Assembly: GCF_007005445.1 (NCBI RefSeq)
Contig: NZ_CP041387.1
Location: 248,001 to 312,000 of the forward strand
Length of the DNA: 64,000 bases
Source of the DNA: Rhodopseudomonas palustris
Lineage (GTDB): Bacteria; Pseudomonadota; Alphaproteobacteria; Rhizobiales; Xanthobacteraceae
Direction of reading: 5' to 3'
Shown here piece by piece: positions 8,178 through 16,131 of this stretch. Positions within the stretch are counted from its first letter, which is position 1, and each line of letters opens with the position of its first letter. The notes beneath the pieces are model-generated. The model saw nothing but the letters and a program-made list of their open reading frames with translations. It did no database searches and was not told where the DNA came from. The translations under genes and the position numbers were made by a program.

Positions 8178-8871
8178 GGTCGAACGACTCGCCGCCGGCT
8201 ACGGCTCGGTGAGCATCCTGAGCGACGTTAGCTTCGCCGTTCCGGCCGGCGGCCGGCTGACGGTGCTCGGCCGCAACGGCGTCGGCAAGACCACGCTGCT
8301 GGCGACGTTGATGGGCCTGACCACCCACAAGGGTGGGACGGTGCGGATCGGCGAACGGGACGTCACCGGCCTGAAAACCTTCGCCCGCGCCGCCGCCGGG
8401 CTCGGTTATGTACCGCAGACTCGCGACGTGTTTCGTTCGCTCACCGTCGAGGAGAACCTGTTCACCGGTCTCAAGGGCCGGCCGCGGGCCGAGCTCGAGT
8501 CTGTGTATGCGATGTTTCCGCGGCTCGCCGAGCGCCGCAATCATGGCGGCATGCAGCTCTCCGGCGGCGAGCAGCAGATGCTGTCGCTGGCGCGCACGCT
8601 GCTCGGCAAGCCGAGTGTCCTGCTGCTCGACGAGCCGCTCGAAGGACTTGCGCCGGTGATCTGCGATCAGTTGATGGCGACGATCGTCGAGCTGGCGCAA
8701 AGCGGCGACATGACGGTGGTGCTGGTCGAGCAGCAGATCGAGCGAGCGCTGGATTTCGCCGACGATGTGCTGGTTGTCGAGCGCGGCCGTATCGTCTGGC
8801 GCGGCCGGGCGGCCGAGTTCAGGGCCGATCGCGAATTGGCCGATCGGCTGCTCGGTGTCGGCATCGGCTGA
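8158..8871 (+). CDS. HAAT ABC transporter ATP-binding protein, LivF type
   Basis: The 237-residue ATPase carries Walker A GRNGVGKTT, signature LSGGEQQMLSLAR, Walker B VLLLDEPLEGLAP and a VEQQIERAL switch region, the usual LivF variant. The chosen ATG has GGGAAG eight bases upstream; an ATG two codons earlier is too close to it. The gene overlaps LivG by 20 bases. It ends the first transporter operon, and the next gene is convergent only 14 bases away. Confidence 0.9.
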   Translation: MPAARLEVERLAAGYGSVSILSDVSFAVPAGGRLTVLGRNGVGKTTLLATLMGLTTHKGGTVRIGERDVTGLKTFARAAAGLGYVPQTRDVFRSLTVEENLFTGLKGRPRAELESVYAMFPRLAERRNHGGMQLSGGEQQMLSLARTLLGKPSVLLLDEPLEGLAPVICDQLMATIVELAQSGDMTVVLVEQQIERALDFADDVLVVERGRIVWRGRAAEFRADRELADRLLGVGIG

Positions 8872-8885
8872 TTGGCTGGGGTCAT

Positions 8886-11423
8886 TCAGCCGCCGCCATT
8901 GAGGACCACCGCGAGCGCTGCCCGAAGCGACTCGATCGAATAGGGTTTGCGCACGATCGGCAGGTCGCGCAAACGCCCCGGGATCATCGCGGTGTCGCCG
9001 TAGCCGGTGGCGAAGATAAACGGGATGCCGAGGCGTTCGAGTTCGTCGGCCACCGGAAGCGAACTGCCGGCGCCGAGATTGACGTCGAGGATTGCCAGCG
9101 TCGGCGGCGCCTGAGCAATCGTCAGCAGTGCCTCCTCGGCAGACGCCACCGAGATCACCGACTTCGCCCCGATCGCGCCGAGCATTTCCTCGGCGTCGAG
9201 CGCGATCACCAACTGATCCTCCACCAGCAGGATCGAGGCTGCAGCGATGTTCAGGTCGCCGGTCTCGGTCGCCCGACCGCCGACGGGTGGGCTCGACGGC
9301 CGTTGCAGCGTCGCGGTGACGAATTTGGCGGGGATGCACAGCCTGGCAACGACGCCGCCCGGCGCGTAGTCGACTTCGCTCGTTCCTCCGAGATCGAACG
9401 GGATGCTGCGGCTGAGCAGCACCGTTCCGAAGCCTTGCCGGGTCGGCGGCCGGACCGCGGGGCCGTGGCTTTCGGTCCACGCGATCTCGCAGCGCCCGTC
9501 GTCATGCACGGTCCAGGCGACGTTCAGGCGTCCCGCGGAGCGCGACAGCGCGCCGTATTTCGCCGCGTTGGTCGCCAGTTCGTGCAGCACCAGCGCCAGC
9601 ACCGAATAGGCTCGGGCATCGAGCCCGACATCGGGACCGTCGAGCGCGATCTGCGCTGCCGGATAGGGTGACAATTCCGCGTGGATCAGATCGAGCAGGG
9701 CACCGCCGCCGTCCGACCGCACCACCTGATCGTGCGCGAAAGACAGCGCCATGATCCGCCCGCGCAAGGCGCCGGCGAATTCCTCCAGAGACCGGCCGTC
9801 GTCGACCGGCTGGTTCACCAGCGATTTGATCAGCGCCAGGATGTTCTTGACCCGGTGATTCAATTCCTCGTTCAAGACCCGCTGCCGCACCTCGGCCTTC
9901 TTGCGCTCTGCCGAGAGGATCTCGCTCTGTCGTAACAGCACCTCGCGCAACCCGACCTGGATCGTCGCGGCGGTGTCGCGGTCGTCGCCGCTCCACGGGA
10001 TCGATTGGCCCTCGACCTGTTCCTTCCAGATCGCAAAGCTGCTGCGCGGGGTGAGCCGGTCGCCGAGCGGGCCGGTATCGTAGGTCTTGTTCGGGTCGCC
10101 CGCCCAATCCAGCGTCTGGACCTGTTCCTTGCGGAAGAACAGCAGATAGTCGCGGGCGGTCTGAGACAACGGAATTGCCAGCATCCCGGCGGCGGCCTGG
10201 GCGTAGTCCGATGCTGCTACGATGCGATCCGAGAGCGCGTGCGTCGCGACGATCTCGCTGCCGGCACGACCGGTGAGAAGCTGCATGATCGCAGGCAGCG
10301 CCTCCGCCGGCGGAGTCGAGCCGTGCGCGGCCCAGACGCCGTTCATCCACAGGCCGACGCCGTCGCTCGGGATCAGGTCGGCGATGCGTCTCAGGTTGTC
10401 GCGCAGAAAATCGTCGACCGATGCGTCGAAAGACATCTGGCTGGTCAGCTCGTCGAGTGTCCGGCGGGTACGCAGTGAGGCCTGGAACCGGCGCTGGTGG
10501 TGGACTGCGGTGAAATGCAGCGAGAAGAAGTCGGCGAACATTTCGGCGGCGACACGCTGCGCCATCGGCACGATACGCGGTTCGTAGTGATGGCAGGCGA
10601 TCAGCCCCCACAGCGCGCCGTCGATGATGATCGAGAGCGACATCGAGGCACTGACGCCCATGTTGCGCAGATATTCGAGATGAACGGGTGACACGCTTCG
10701 CAGGTGCGCAAACGACAGGTCGAGCGCCGCACCGGAGGCGTCGAGCTCCGGAACGATCCGGCTGCTCGCGCCGCTCGAGTCCGAGATCACCCGGATGGCA
10801 TTCTTCAGATACAGCAGCCGGGCCTGCTGGGGGATATCGGAGGCCGGGAAGTGCTGGCCGAGAAAGCTCTCGAGGTCGCGTCGCCTGGCTTCGCCGATCA
10901 CCTTGCCGGAGCCGTCGACTGCGAACCGATACATCATCACGCGATGATATCCGAGCATCGCCTGCAGATAGCGGGGCACCCGCGCCGCCATCTCGTCGAG
11001 CGACTTCAGCTCCTTGGTACGCGCGATGATCTGCCGCGTCAGCCGCAGCGGGTTGTCGGCCTGATCGGCGGCCGCGGGTTCGAATTCGATGATCGAGGTG
11101 CCGTCGTGCTGGTGCAATGAGACGTCGAACGTCCGCCCCGTCGTCCGGTCGCGCCAGCCGAAGATCAGCGCGGGGCGTTTCGGGTCCGTCGCCTGCGCCA
11201 GCGCGTTGCGCAGCGTGTGGGCGTCCGTTTCACCGAAGTAATCGGCAAGCCGCTCTCCGACCCGCGGCGTTTCGCGGCCCAACAACGTACCGGCGTTTTC
11301 CGAGGTCCGGGTGATCCGGATCGCCTGCGCGTCGCAGGCCAGCAGGCAGCCGTGTGGCTGGATTCGCCCGGGGATGTGAATCGGCTCGCGATCGCAGGAC
11401 GTAAGGTCAACGTCATTCGACAT
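8886..11423 (-). CDS. Bacteriophytochrome hybrid sensor kinase (PAS-GAF-PHY-HWE kinase-receiver)
   Basis: This 845-residue red/far-red photoreceptor has every phytochrome landmark. C10 in the N-terminal CDREPIHIPG segment is the expected biliverdin attachment site. The GAF domain has PASDIPQQARLLY and the chromophore histidine region SPVHLEYLRNMGV. The PHY tongue has PRSSF. Output is an HWE/HisKA_2 kinase (H-box LNHRVKNILALIKSL, N-box HELATNAAKYGAL, WTES) followed by a C-terminal receiver with phosphoacceptor ILDVNLG. The start is the ATG of MSNDVD; an 84-residue upstream extension has no phytochrome similarity. It diverges from a Crp-type regulator. No heme oxygenase gene is adjacent. The output target is unknown. 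Confidence 0.93.
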   Translation of the reverse strand: MSNDVDLTSCDREPIHIPGRIQPHGCLLACDAQAIRITRTSENAGTLLGRETPRVGERLADYFGETDAHTLRNALAQATDPKRPALIFGWRDRTTGRTFDVSLHQHDGTSIIEFEPAAADQADNPLRLTRQIIARTKELKSLDEMAARVPRYLQAMLGYHRVMMYRFAVDGSGKVIGEARRRDLESFLGQHFPASDIPQQARLLYLKNAIRVISDSSGASSRIVPELDASGAALDLSFAHLRSVSPVHLEYLRNMGVSASMSLSIIIDGALWGLIACHHYEPRIVPMAQRVAAEMFADFFSLHFTAVHHQRRFQASLRTRRTLDELTSQMSFDASVDDFLRDNLRRIADLIPSDGVGLWMNGVWAAHGSTPPAEALPAIMQLLTGRAGSEIVATHALSDRIVAASDYAQAAAGMLAIPLSQTARDYLLFFRKEQVQTLDWAGDPNKTYDTGPLGDRLTPRSSFAIWKEQVEGQSIPWSGDDRDTAATIQVGLREVLLRQSEILSAERKKAEVRQRVLNEELNHRVKNILALIKSLVNQPVDDGRSLEEFAGALRGRIMALSFAHDQVVRSDGGGALLDLIHAELSPYPAAQIALDGPDVGLDARAYSVLALVLHELATNAAKYGALSRSAGRLNVAWTVHDDGRCEIAWTESHGPAVRPPTRQGFGTVLLSRSIPFDLGGTSEVDYAPGGVVARLCIPAKFVTATLQRPSSPPVGGRATETGDLNIAAASILLVEDQLVIALDAEEMLGAIGAKSVISVASAEEALLTIAQAPPTLAILDVNLGAGSSLPVADELERLGIPFIFATGYGDTAMIPGRLRDLPIVRKPYSIESLRAALAVVLNGGG

Positions 11424-11659
11424 GGCGGCGTCCGCCTCGGGTAGCCGATCTGCGGCGGCGTGTCGCGGTCCGCTCAGCCGAGGACGAGCGGCGAAAGGAC
11501 GAGACCGTCGATGATGATGAAACCCCGAGTGCCAAATCGAAAGAGCCTGTGCGGTAAGCCGAGGAACCAGCCGTCCGCCGGCCGAGGCGGGAGACAGCGC
11601 ATCCACGCTTGCCTCGCTTGGCGCCGGAACCAACTTAGCGATGGCGCATTGATTGTTCC

Positions 11660-11673
11660 GTTCACTAGTGGAC
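11660..11673. promoter_or_regulatory. Possible operator before Crp-type gene
   Basis: GTTCACTAGTGGAC is a near-perfect 14-base palindrome (one mismatched pair) ending 13 bases before the Crp-type start. It is flanked by TGTTCC and GGAACA. Its position suits autoregulation or control from the phytochrome side; nothing direct supports a specific binder. Confidence 0.35.
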
Positions 11674-11686
11674 ACAGGAACAGCCG

Positions 11687-12430
11687 ATGCCGTCGTCTTC
11701 GGGAAGACCGAACAACAATTTATTGCGAGCTCTGAGCGCCCAGGACTACGAGCTGATCCGGCCGCATGTGAGGTGCGAGACCAAGGCTGCGGGAGAATTG
11801 CTGTATCGGCCGGGCGATCATGTCGGCAGCGCCTATTTCCCGTGCGGCCCGAGCTTGGTCTCTTATGAAGTCACCGATGGCGACGGCCGCAACGTCGAAA
11901 CGGTGCTGGTGGGGCGTGAAGGAGCCGTCGGCGGCATCGTCAGCCTGGGCTTTCTGCCGGCCTATTGCCTGATCGTGGTGAAATTCGACGGTCCTTTCGT
12001 TCGCGTCCCGATCGTCAACATCCAATCCGCCAAGGATCGCTCGCCGAGCTTCAAGAACATGTTCGCACGCTACGCCGACTGCCTGATGGCTCAGATGTTC
12101 CAATCGACCGCGTGCAACGCGATTCACTCGATCGAGCAGCGCACCGCGAAATGGATCGCGGCCGCGATGGACCGGACCGGAGAAAACCTGGTGCCGCTCA
12201 CCCACGACCAGCTCGCGGCGATGCTCGGTGTCGGGCGCAGCTACACCAGCCGCGTGTTGCAGGCATTTCGGCAGGAGGGCATCCTCACCACCCGCCGCGG
12301 CGCGCTGATCGTCGACGATCCCGACAAGCTGCGGCTGCGCGCCTGTCGCTGCAACGAGGCGGTGAAAGAGCATTTCGACGTCGTGCTGCGTGGCGTCTAT
12401 CCCGAGCCGGACGACGCCGCCGTCGCCTGA
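11687..12430 (+). CDS. Crp/Fnr-family transcriptional regulator
   Basis: The 247-residue product has an N-terminal cyclic-nucleotide-binding-like barrel and a C-terminal HTH_Crp domain (LTHDQLAAMLGVGRSYTSRVL, about residues 165-190). It lacks the N-terminal cysteine cluster of Fnr, so it should not bind an oxygen-labile FeS cluster. It diverges from the bacteriophytochrome gene and converges on a second Crp-family gene. Crp-like proteins of this type (PF13545 HTH) are often linked to light or stress two-component systems in Rhodopseudomonas and Bradyrhizobium; any link here is positional. Confidence 0.85.
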   Translation: MPSSSGRPNNNLLRALSAQDYELIRPHVRCETKAAGELLYRPGDHVGSAYFPCGPSLVSYEVTDGDGRNVETVLVGREGAVGGIVSLGFLPAYCLIVVKFDGPFVRVPIVNIQSAKDRSPSFKNMFARYADCLMAQMFQSTACNAIHSIEQRTAKWIAAAMDRTGENLVPLTHDQLAAMLGVGRSYTSRVLQAFRQEGILTTRRGALIVDDPDKLRLRACRCNEAVKEHFDVVLRGVYPEPDDAAVA

Positions 12431-12448
12431 GTGAGCCCACGCTGGCGC

Positions 12449-12493
12449 CGGTGGTCGTGCACCTGGTGGTCGTGCACCCGGAGGTCGTGGGCC
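12449..12493. repeat. Three tandem 15-base repeats between convergent Crp genes
   Basis: Three adjacent 15-base units (CGGTGGTCGTGCACC, TGGTGGTCGTGCACC, CGGAGGTCGTGGGCC) fill most of the 69-base gap. The third copy is diverged. They are too short and too few for a CRISPR array. Confidence 0.6.
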
Positions 12494-12499
12494 CGGTGT

Positions 12500-13231
12500 T
12501 CAGCGCGGCGGCGCCCGCCTCAGATGCAGATATCCGGGATCGAATTCGCCGATCTTCGCCAGCCCCTGCCAGTTGCGGATGGTCAGAACGCCGTGACGGA
12601 AGTCCATCGTCTTGGATGCACGCAATGTCGCGATCGTCCGGTTCACGGTCGCGATCGCCATGCCCAGCGTGTCGCCGAGGTGGGCGAGGCTGATCGGAAA
12701 CCGCATCGAGTTTCCATCGGTCAGCTTCGAGGCTTCGGCGCGATAGAACAGCTCGCAAAACAGATGGGCCATCCGGGCTCGCATCGTTCGCGCGCTGTTG
12801 TTGGTGATCGCTTCTCGAAAAATCGCGGCGTCCACCAGGGTCTCGCGCCAGATCGCGAAGCCGAGGCCGGGGCGGGTTTCGAACATCCGCAGGATCTCCC
12901 GGTGCGGAATGATCGCCATCGCCGCATGTCCGATCGCGCAGATCGAATGATCCATCCGCTCGAGGAAGATGCCTTGCGAATCCGGCAGGTCACCGACCAT
13001 GTGGAAGGATAAGAACTGTCGGCGGCCGTTTCGCTGCAAATGATACCGTCCGACGATCCCGTCGACGACCAGTGCCGCGCCTTTTGGCGTTTCGCCTTGC
13101 CGAATCAGATCCTCGCCGCTGTCCAGCTCTCGCAAGGCGAAGGTCAGGTTGCGAATTGCATTCACATCGTCGGCCGACAGACGGGAGTGCTCGCGTAGTT
13201 TGTCGATGAGGACGCGATGGACATCCTTCAT
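12500..13231 (-). CDS. Crp/Fnr-family transcriptional regulator
   Basis: This 243-residue protein has a cNMP-binding-like domain (SGEDLIRQGETPKGAALVVDG) and a winged HTH (ISLAHLGDTLGMAIATVNRTI) near the C terminus. It has only scattered cysteines and no Fnr-type N-terminal cluster. It is distinct in sequence from the Crp-type gene that converges on it, so the pair is not a recent tandem duplication. Both resemble the small Crp regulators found next to light- or stress-signalling genes in this group of bacteria. Its ligand and targets are unknown. Confidence 0.85.
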   Translation of the reverse strand: MKDVHRVLIDKLREHSRLSADDVNAIRNLTFALRELDSGEDLIRQGETPKGAALVVDGIVGRYHLQRNGRRQFLSFHMVGDLPDSQGIFLERMDHSICAIGHAAMAIIPHREILRMFETRPGLGFAIWRETLVDAAIFREAITNNSARTMRARMAHLFCELFYRAEASKLTDGNSMRFPISLAHLGDTLGMAIATVNRTIATLRASKTMDFRHGVLTIRNWQGLAKIGEFDPGYLHLRRAPPR

Positions 13232-13406
13232 GGCTCGCCTTTCCGATTTAGATCATCTGATAGGGTGTGTTCGAACTTGGGGGCTTCAACTCCGCGAGGC
13301 GGAAGAGGTTGCAATCTTGGTGCCGGCCGTCACGTGTCGGTCCCCGCTTGCGCGCCGCGCGTCCGGCGTGCTCTGTCCGGCCGACGTGTTTTGCGAGGAG
13401 GATCCG

Positions 13407-13976
13407 ATGAGCGATCTCTGCCGGCTCTGGCTGGTGCGGCATGCGCCGGTGGACGGGCCCAAGGGCGTGATCCACGCTCCGGACGCACCGGTCGACCTCC
13501 GCGACACCGCGGCACTCGGCGCGCTGCGCGAAAGGCTGCCGCGCGACGCCGCCGCGGTCGCCAGTCCGAGCCGGCGCACGCGCGACACCGCAGCGGCGCT
13601 CGGCATCGAGGCCCAGCTCGATCCGGACTTTCGCGAGCAGGATTTCGGCACATGGACCGGGCGCCGCCACGACGATCTGTCGCGTGAACTCGGCTCTGCC
13701 TATGACGCGTTCTGGCAGGATGCCGCTCGGCTGGCTCCGCCGGGGGGCGAGAGCTTCGTGGATCAGATCACGCGGGTTCGGCAGGGGCTTGAACGGTTGT
13801 CTGGTGACACCGTCCTGGTGGTCCATTCCGGCACGATCCGGGCCGTGTTGGCGATTGCGCTGGATAGCTCGCCGGACGCTGCGCTGAGTTTCGTGATCGA
13901 TCCGCTGTCGCTGACGCGGATCGACCGGCTGGGCTCCGGCTGGCGGATCGACTACGTCAATCGCCTGGCCGGCTAG
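13407..13976 (+). CDS. cobC: Histidine phosphatase, CobC-like (alpha-ribazole phosphatase type)
   Basis: The 189-residue product is a branch-2 phosphoglycerate-mutase-like phosphatase. The catalytic motif is LVRHAPVDG, followed by PSRRTRDTAAALG and the late VVHSGTIRAVLA histidine. The start is the ATG behind GAGGAGG. The cobalamin riboswitch immediately downstream supports a role in nucleotide-loop assembly (removing phosphate from alpha-ribazole phosphate), but the riboswitch lies after this gene, not before it. General sugar-phosphate phosphatase activity is an alternative. Confidence 0.75.
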   Translation: MSDLCRLWLVRHAPVDGPKGVIHAPDAPVDLRDTAALGALRERLPRDAAAVASPSRRTRDTAAALGIEAQLDPDFREQDFGTWTGRRHDDLSRELGSAYDAFWQDAARLAPPGGESFVDQITRVRQGLERLSGDTVLVVHSGTIRAVLAIALDSSPDAALSFVIDPLSLTRIDRLGSGWRIDYVNRLAG

Positions 13977-14004
13977 GCAGGGCCTTCGCGGCCGGAGCCT
14001 TTTT
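13976..14004 (+). terminator. Possible terminator after cobC-like gene
   Basis: GGC and GGCC arms pair with GGCC and GCC around TTCGC, and five T residues follow. The stem is short and interrupted, so it is a moderate candidate. It would isolate the phosphatase transcript from the riboswitch. Confidence 0.4.
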
Positions 14005-14043
14005 GCTTGCGCGCGCTTTCCTCGCGTGCTCTGGTTTCGACGT

Positions 14044-14216
14044 CTTCGGTGCCTCGCCTGCGAGGTGAAACTGGGAATACGGTGCGGTGTCCATCACCAA
14101 ATCCGTAGCTGCCCCCGCAACTGTAAGCGGATCTGTCCGGATCAAGCGGCCACTGACGTCATCGGCGTCGGGAAGGCGATCCAGGCGACATCCGTGAGCC
14201 AGGAGACCGGCCGAAG
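14044..14216 (+). promoter_or_regulatory. Cobalamin (B12) riboswitch
   Basis: The conserved blocks are present in order: GGTGCC, GAAACTGGGAATACGGTG, GCTGCCCCCGCAACTGTAAG, GGGAAGGCG and the B12 box GAGCCAGGAGACCGGCC. CTTCGG at the start pairs with CCGAAG at the end to close the P1 stem. The first recognised gene downstream is the Cys-rich protein 205 bases away, so it is the likely target and should be repressed when adenosylcobalamin is plentiful. Confidence 0.93.
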
Positions 14217-14420
14217 ACGGAAGCATCTAACCGATCGACGGCGGGTCGAGAGCGGAGCAGTCATGACCGGTTTCTCCTAGCAGGCAGGCCGCGCGCAGCG
14301 GCGATAGCAGCGTCACTCGACGCCTTGGGCCGCGTTGCGCTCACCACCCGTCCGATCAGACCAGCCCAGCGCCGCCGCGACCGAGCAGGCGGTCCCCTGC
14401 TGCGGCGCGAGGAAGCGGTC

Positions 14421-14756
14421 ATGGAGCCGAAAGACACCACCACCAACGAGGCCTTCAAGGGCTTCACCAACGAGGCCTGCCCGTTCCTGCCGTGTCATCC
14501 CGGCGTCGAACGGGAGTTCAACTGCCTGTTCTGCTACTGCCCGCTCAGCGCGTATCAGTGCCCCGGGCCGTACAAGACGTTCGTCGATCGCAACGGGCTG
14601 ACGCGCAAGGATTGTTCGGACTGCACCCTGCCGCACAACGGTTATCGCCGGTCGTGGAATTTCATCCAGCGCTGGCTGGAGCGGCCGGTGCCTTGGGACG
14701 GCCAGCCGCAGGATGCTCGCCGGCTCAAGCGCGAGGTCTCGGACAGCGGCGAATAA
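14421..14756 (+). CDS. Cysteine-rich small-domain protein behind B12 riboswitch
   Basis: The 111-residue product has cysteines in CPFLPC, CLFCYC, a lone C before PGPYK, and CSDC, plus several histidines, a pattern that suggests a metal site. It matches the cysteine-rich small domain family (PF04071), which recurs near corrinoid genes. The start is the ATG behind GAGGAAG; the frame is open upstream but without a start signal. Control by the preceding riboswitch points to a role in corrinoid or cobalt handling. The exact activity is not known. Confidence 0.78.
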   Translation: MEPKDTTTNEAFKGFTNEACPFLPCHPGVEREFNCLFCYCPLSAYQCPGPYKTFVDRNGLTRKDCSDCTLPHNGYRRSWNFIQRWLERPVPWDGQPQDARRLKREVSDSGE

Positions 14757-14764
14757 ACGCCGCC

Positions 14765-14813
14765 GCCAGCGCCTCCGTTACTCCGTGAGCGGAGCAGCAT
14801 CGGTGGCGCTGGC
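14765..14813. terminator. Bidirectional hairpin between convergent genes
   Basis: GCCAGCGCC and GGCGCTGGC form nine-base outer arms, and CTCCG pairs with CGGAG inside. It occupies most of the gap between the convergent Cys-rich and acyl-CoA dehydrogenase genes. No T-run is present on either side. Confidence 0.55.
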
Positions 14814-14821
14814 AAGCCGCG

Positions 14822-15967
14822 TTACAGCGAGCGGGCGATCAGCAGCTTCATCACCTCGTTGGTGCCGCCGTAGATCTTCTGGATCCGCGAATCGATGAAC
14901 ATCCGGCCGATCGGATATTCCTGCATGTAGCCGTAGCCGCCGTGCAGTTGCAGGCATTCGTCGACGGTCTCGACCTGCTTCTGCGTCGTCCACCATTTCG
15001 CCATCGAGGCGGTGACGGCGTCGAGATTGCCGGCGATGAGCTGCACCAGACAGAAGTCGACGAACACCCGTGCGATGAACGCCTCGGTCTTGCGTTCGGC
15101 GAGCGTGAAGGCGGTGTTCTGGAATTCGATGACCGGCTGACCGAACGCCTTGCGGTCCTTGGTGTACTCCGACGTCAGCGCCACCGCGCGCTCCATCGCC
15201 GCCACCGCGCCGATCGCGATGATCAGCCGCTCCTGCGGCAGTTGCTGCATCAGTTGCACGAAGCCCTTACCTTCTTCGCCGCCGAGCAGGTTCTCTTTCG
15301 GCGTCCGGGCATTTTCGAAGAACAGCTCGGAGGTGTCGGAGGCGTGCAGGCCGATCTTGTCGAGGTTGCGACCGCGCTTGAAACCGGGGTTGTCCTTGGT
15401 CTCCAGCACGATCAGCGACAGCCCCTTGGCGCCGGCGCCGCCGGTGCGGGCGACCACGATGATCAGGTCGCAGTTCTGACCGTTGGTGATGAAGGTCTTC
15501 TGGCCGTTGATGACGTAGTCGTCGCCGTCGAGCTTGGCGGTGGTGCGCACGCTCTGCAGGTCGGAGCCGGTGCCGGGTTCGGTCATCGCGATCGCGCCGA
15601 TCAGCTCGCCGCGCGCCATGCCGGGCAGCCAACGCCGCTTCTGCTCTTCCGAGCCGTAGTTGAGGATGTAGTGCGCCACGATGCCGCTCGACACGGTGAC
15701 GCCGGACAGCGCGTCCGGAACGATCTTCTCCATGTCCTCATAGACCGCGGCATCATAGGCGAAGCTGGCGCCGAGCCCGCCGTACTCTTCCGGAACGCTG
15801 GGCAACAGCGCCCCCATCTCGCCGAGCTTCAGCCAGGCCGAACGATCGACCATCTTCTGCTTGCGCCACTTGTCGCCATGGGGTGCGAGGTCCTTGGCGA
15901 GGAATTTGCGAAACTGGTCGCGGAACGTGTCCAGCTCTTCGGTCATCCAGGGCGATCGGTATTGCAT
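14822..15967 (-). CDS. Acyl-CoA dehydrogenase
   Basis: The 381-residue flavoprotein has the family signatures AMTEPGTGSDLQ (FAD and substrate contact), GQKTFITNG, and the late QLHGGYGYMQEYPIGRM and IYGGTNEVMK, which contains the usual catalytic glutamate position. Length is normal for a homotetrameric ACAD. It should oxidise an acyl-CoA to the 2-enoyl-CoA and pass electrons to ETF. It stands alone between the B12 module and the MarR/amide module, so its chain-length or branched-chain preference cannot be set from context. Confidence 0.9.
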   Translation of the reverse strand: MQYRSPWMTEELDTFRDQFRKFLAKDLAPHGDKWRKQKMVDRSAWLKLGEMGALLPSVPEEYGGLGASFAYDAAVYEDMEKIVPDALSGVTVSSGIVAHYILNYGSEEQKRRWLPGMARGELIGAIAMTEPGTGSDLQSVRTTAKLDGDDYVINGQKTFITNGQNCDLIIVVARTGGAGAKGLSLIVLETKDNPGFKRGRNLDKIGLHASDTSELFFENARTPKENLLGGEEGKGFVQLMQQLPQERLIIAIGAVAAMERAVALTSEYTKDRKAFGQPVIEFQNTAFTLAERKTEAFIARVFVDFCLVQLIAGNLDAVTASMAKWWTTQKQVETVDECLQLHGGYGYMQEYPIGRMFIDSRIQKIYGGTNEVMKLLIARSL

Positions 15968-16131
15968 GTTTCCTCACTCGAATGGGCGGCCGCTTGGCAC
16001 GGCGCATCGCCCGCTGATCTAGGCCAGTTCGGCGGTGCAGGATAGACGTTGCGACCGCCGTATCTTGCGGCGTGTCGCTGCAGGCGGCTACGCTGTTCGC
16101 AGCCGCAGCACGCGCGATGCGGGAGGAGCGC

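Noticed and set aside
12449..12493. Tandem repeats as a CRISPR array
   Set aside because: Units are 15 bases, directly adjacent and without spacers; no cas gene is near.
13957..14226. Minus-strand frame of 89 codons over the B12 riboswitch
   Set aside because: It is opposite a structured RNA with conserved blocks and has no ribosome binding site or family similarity.
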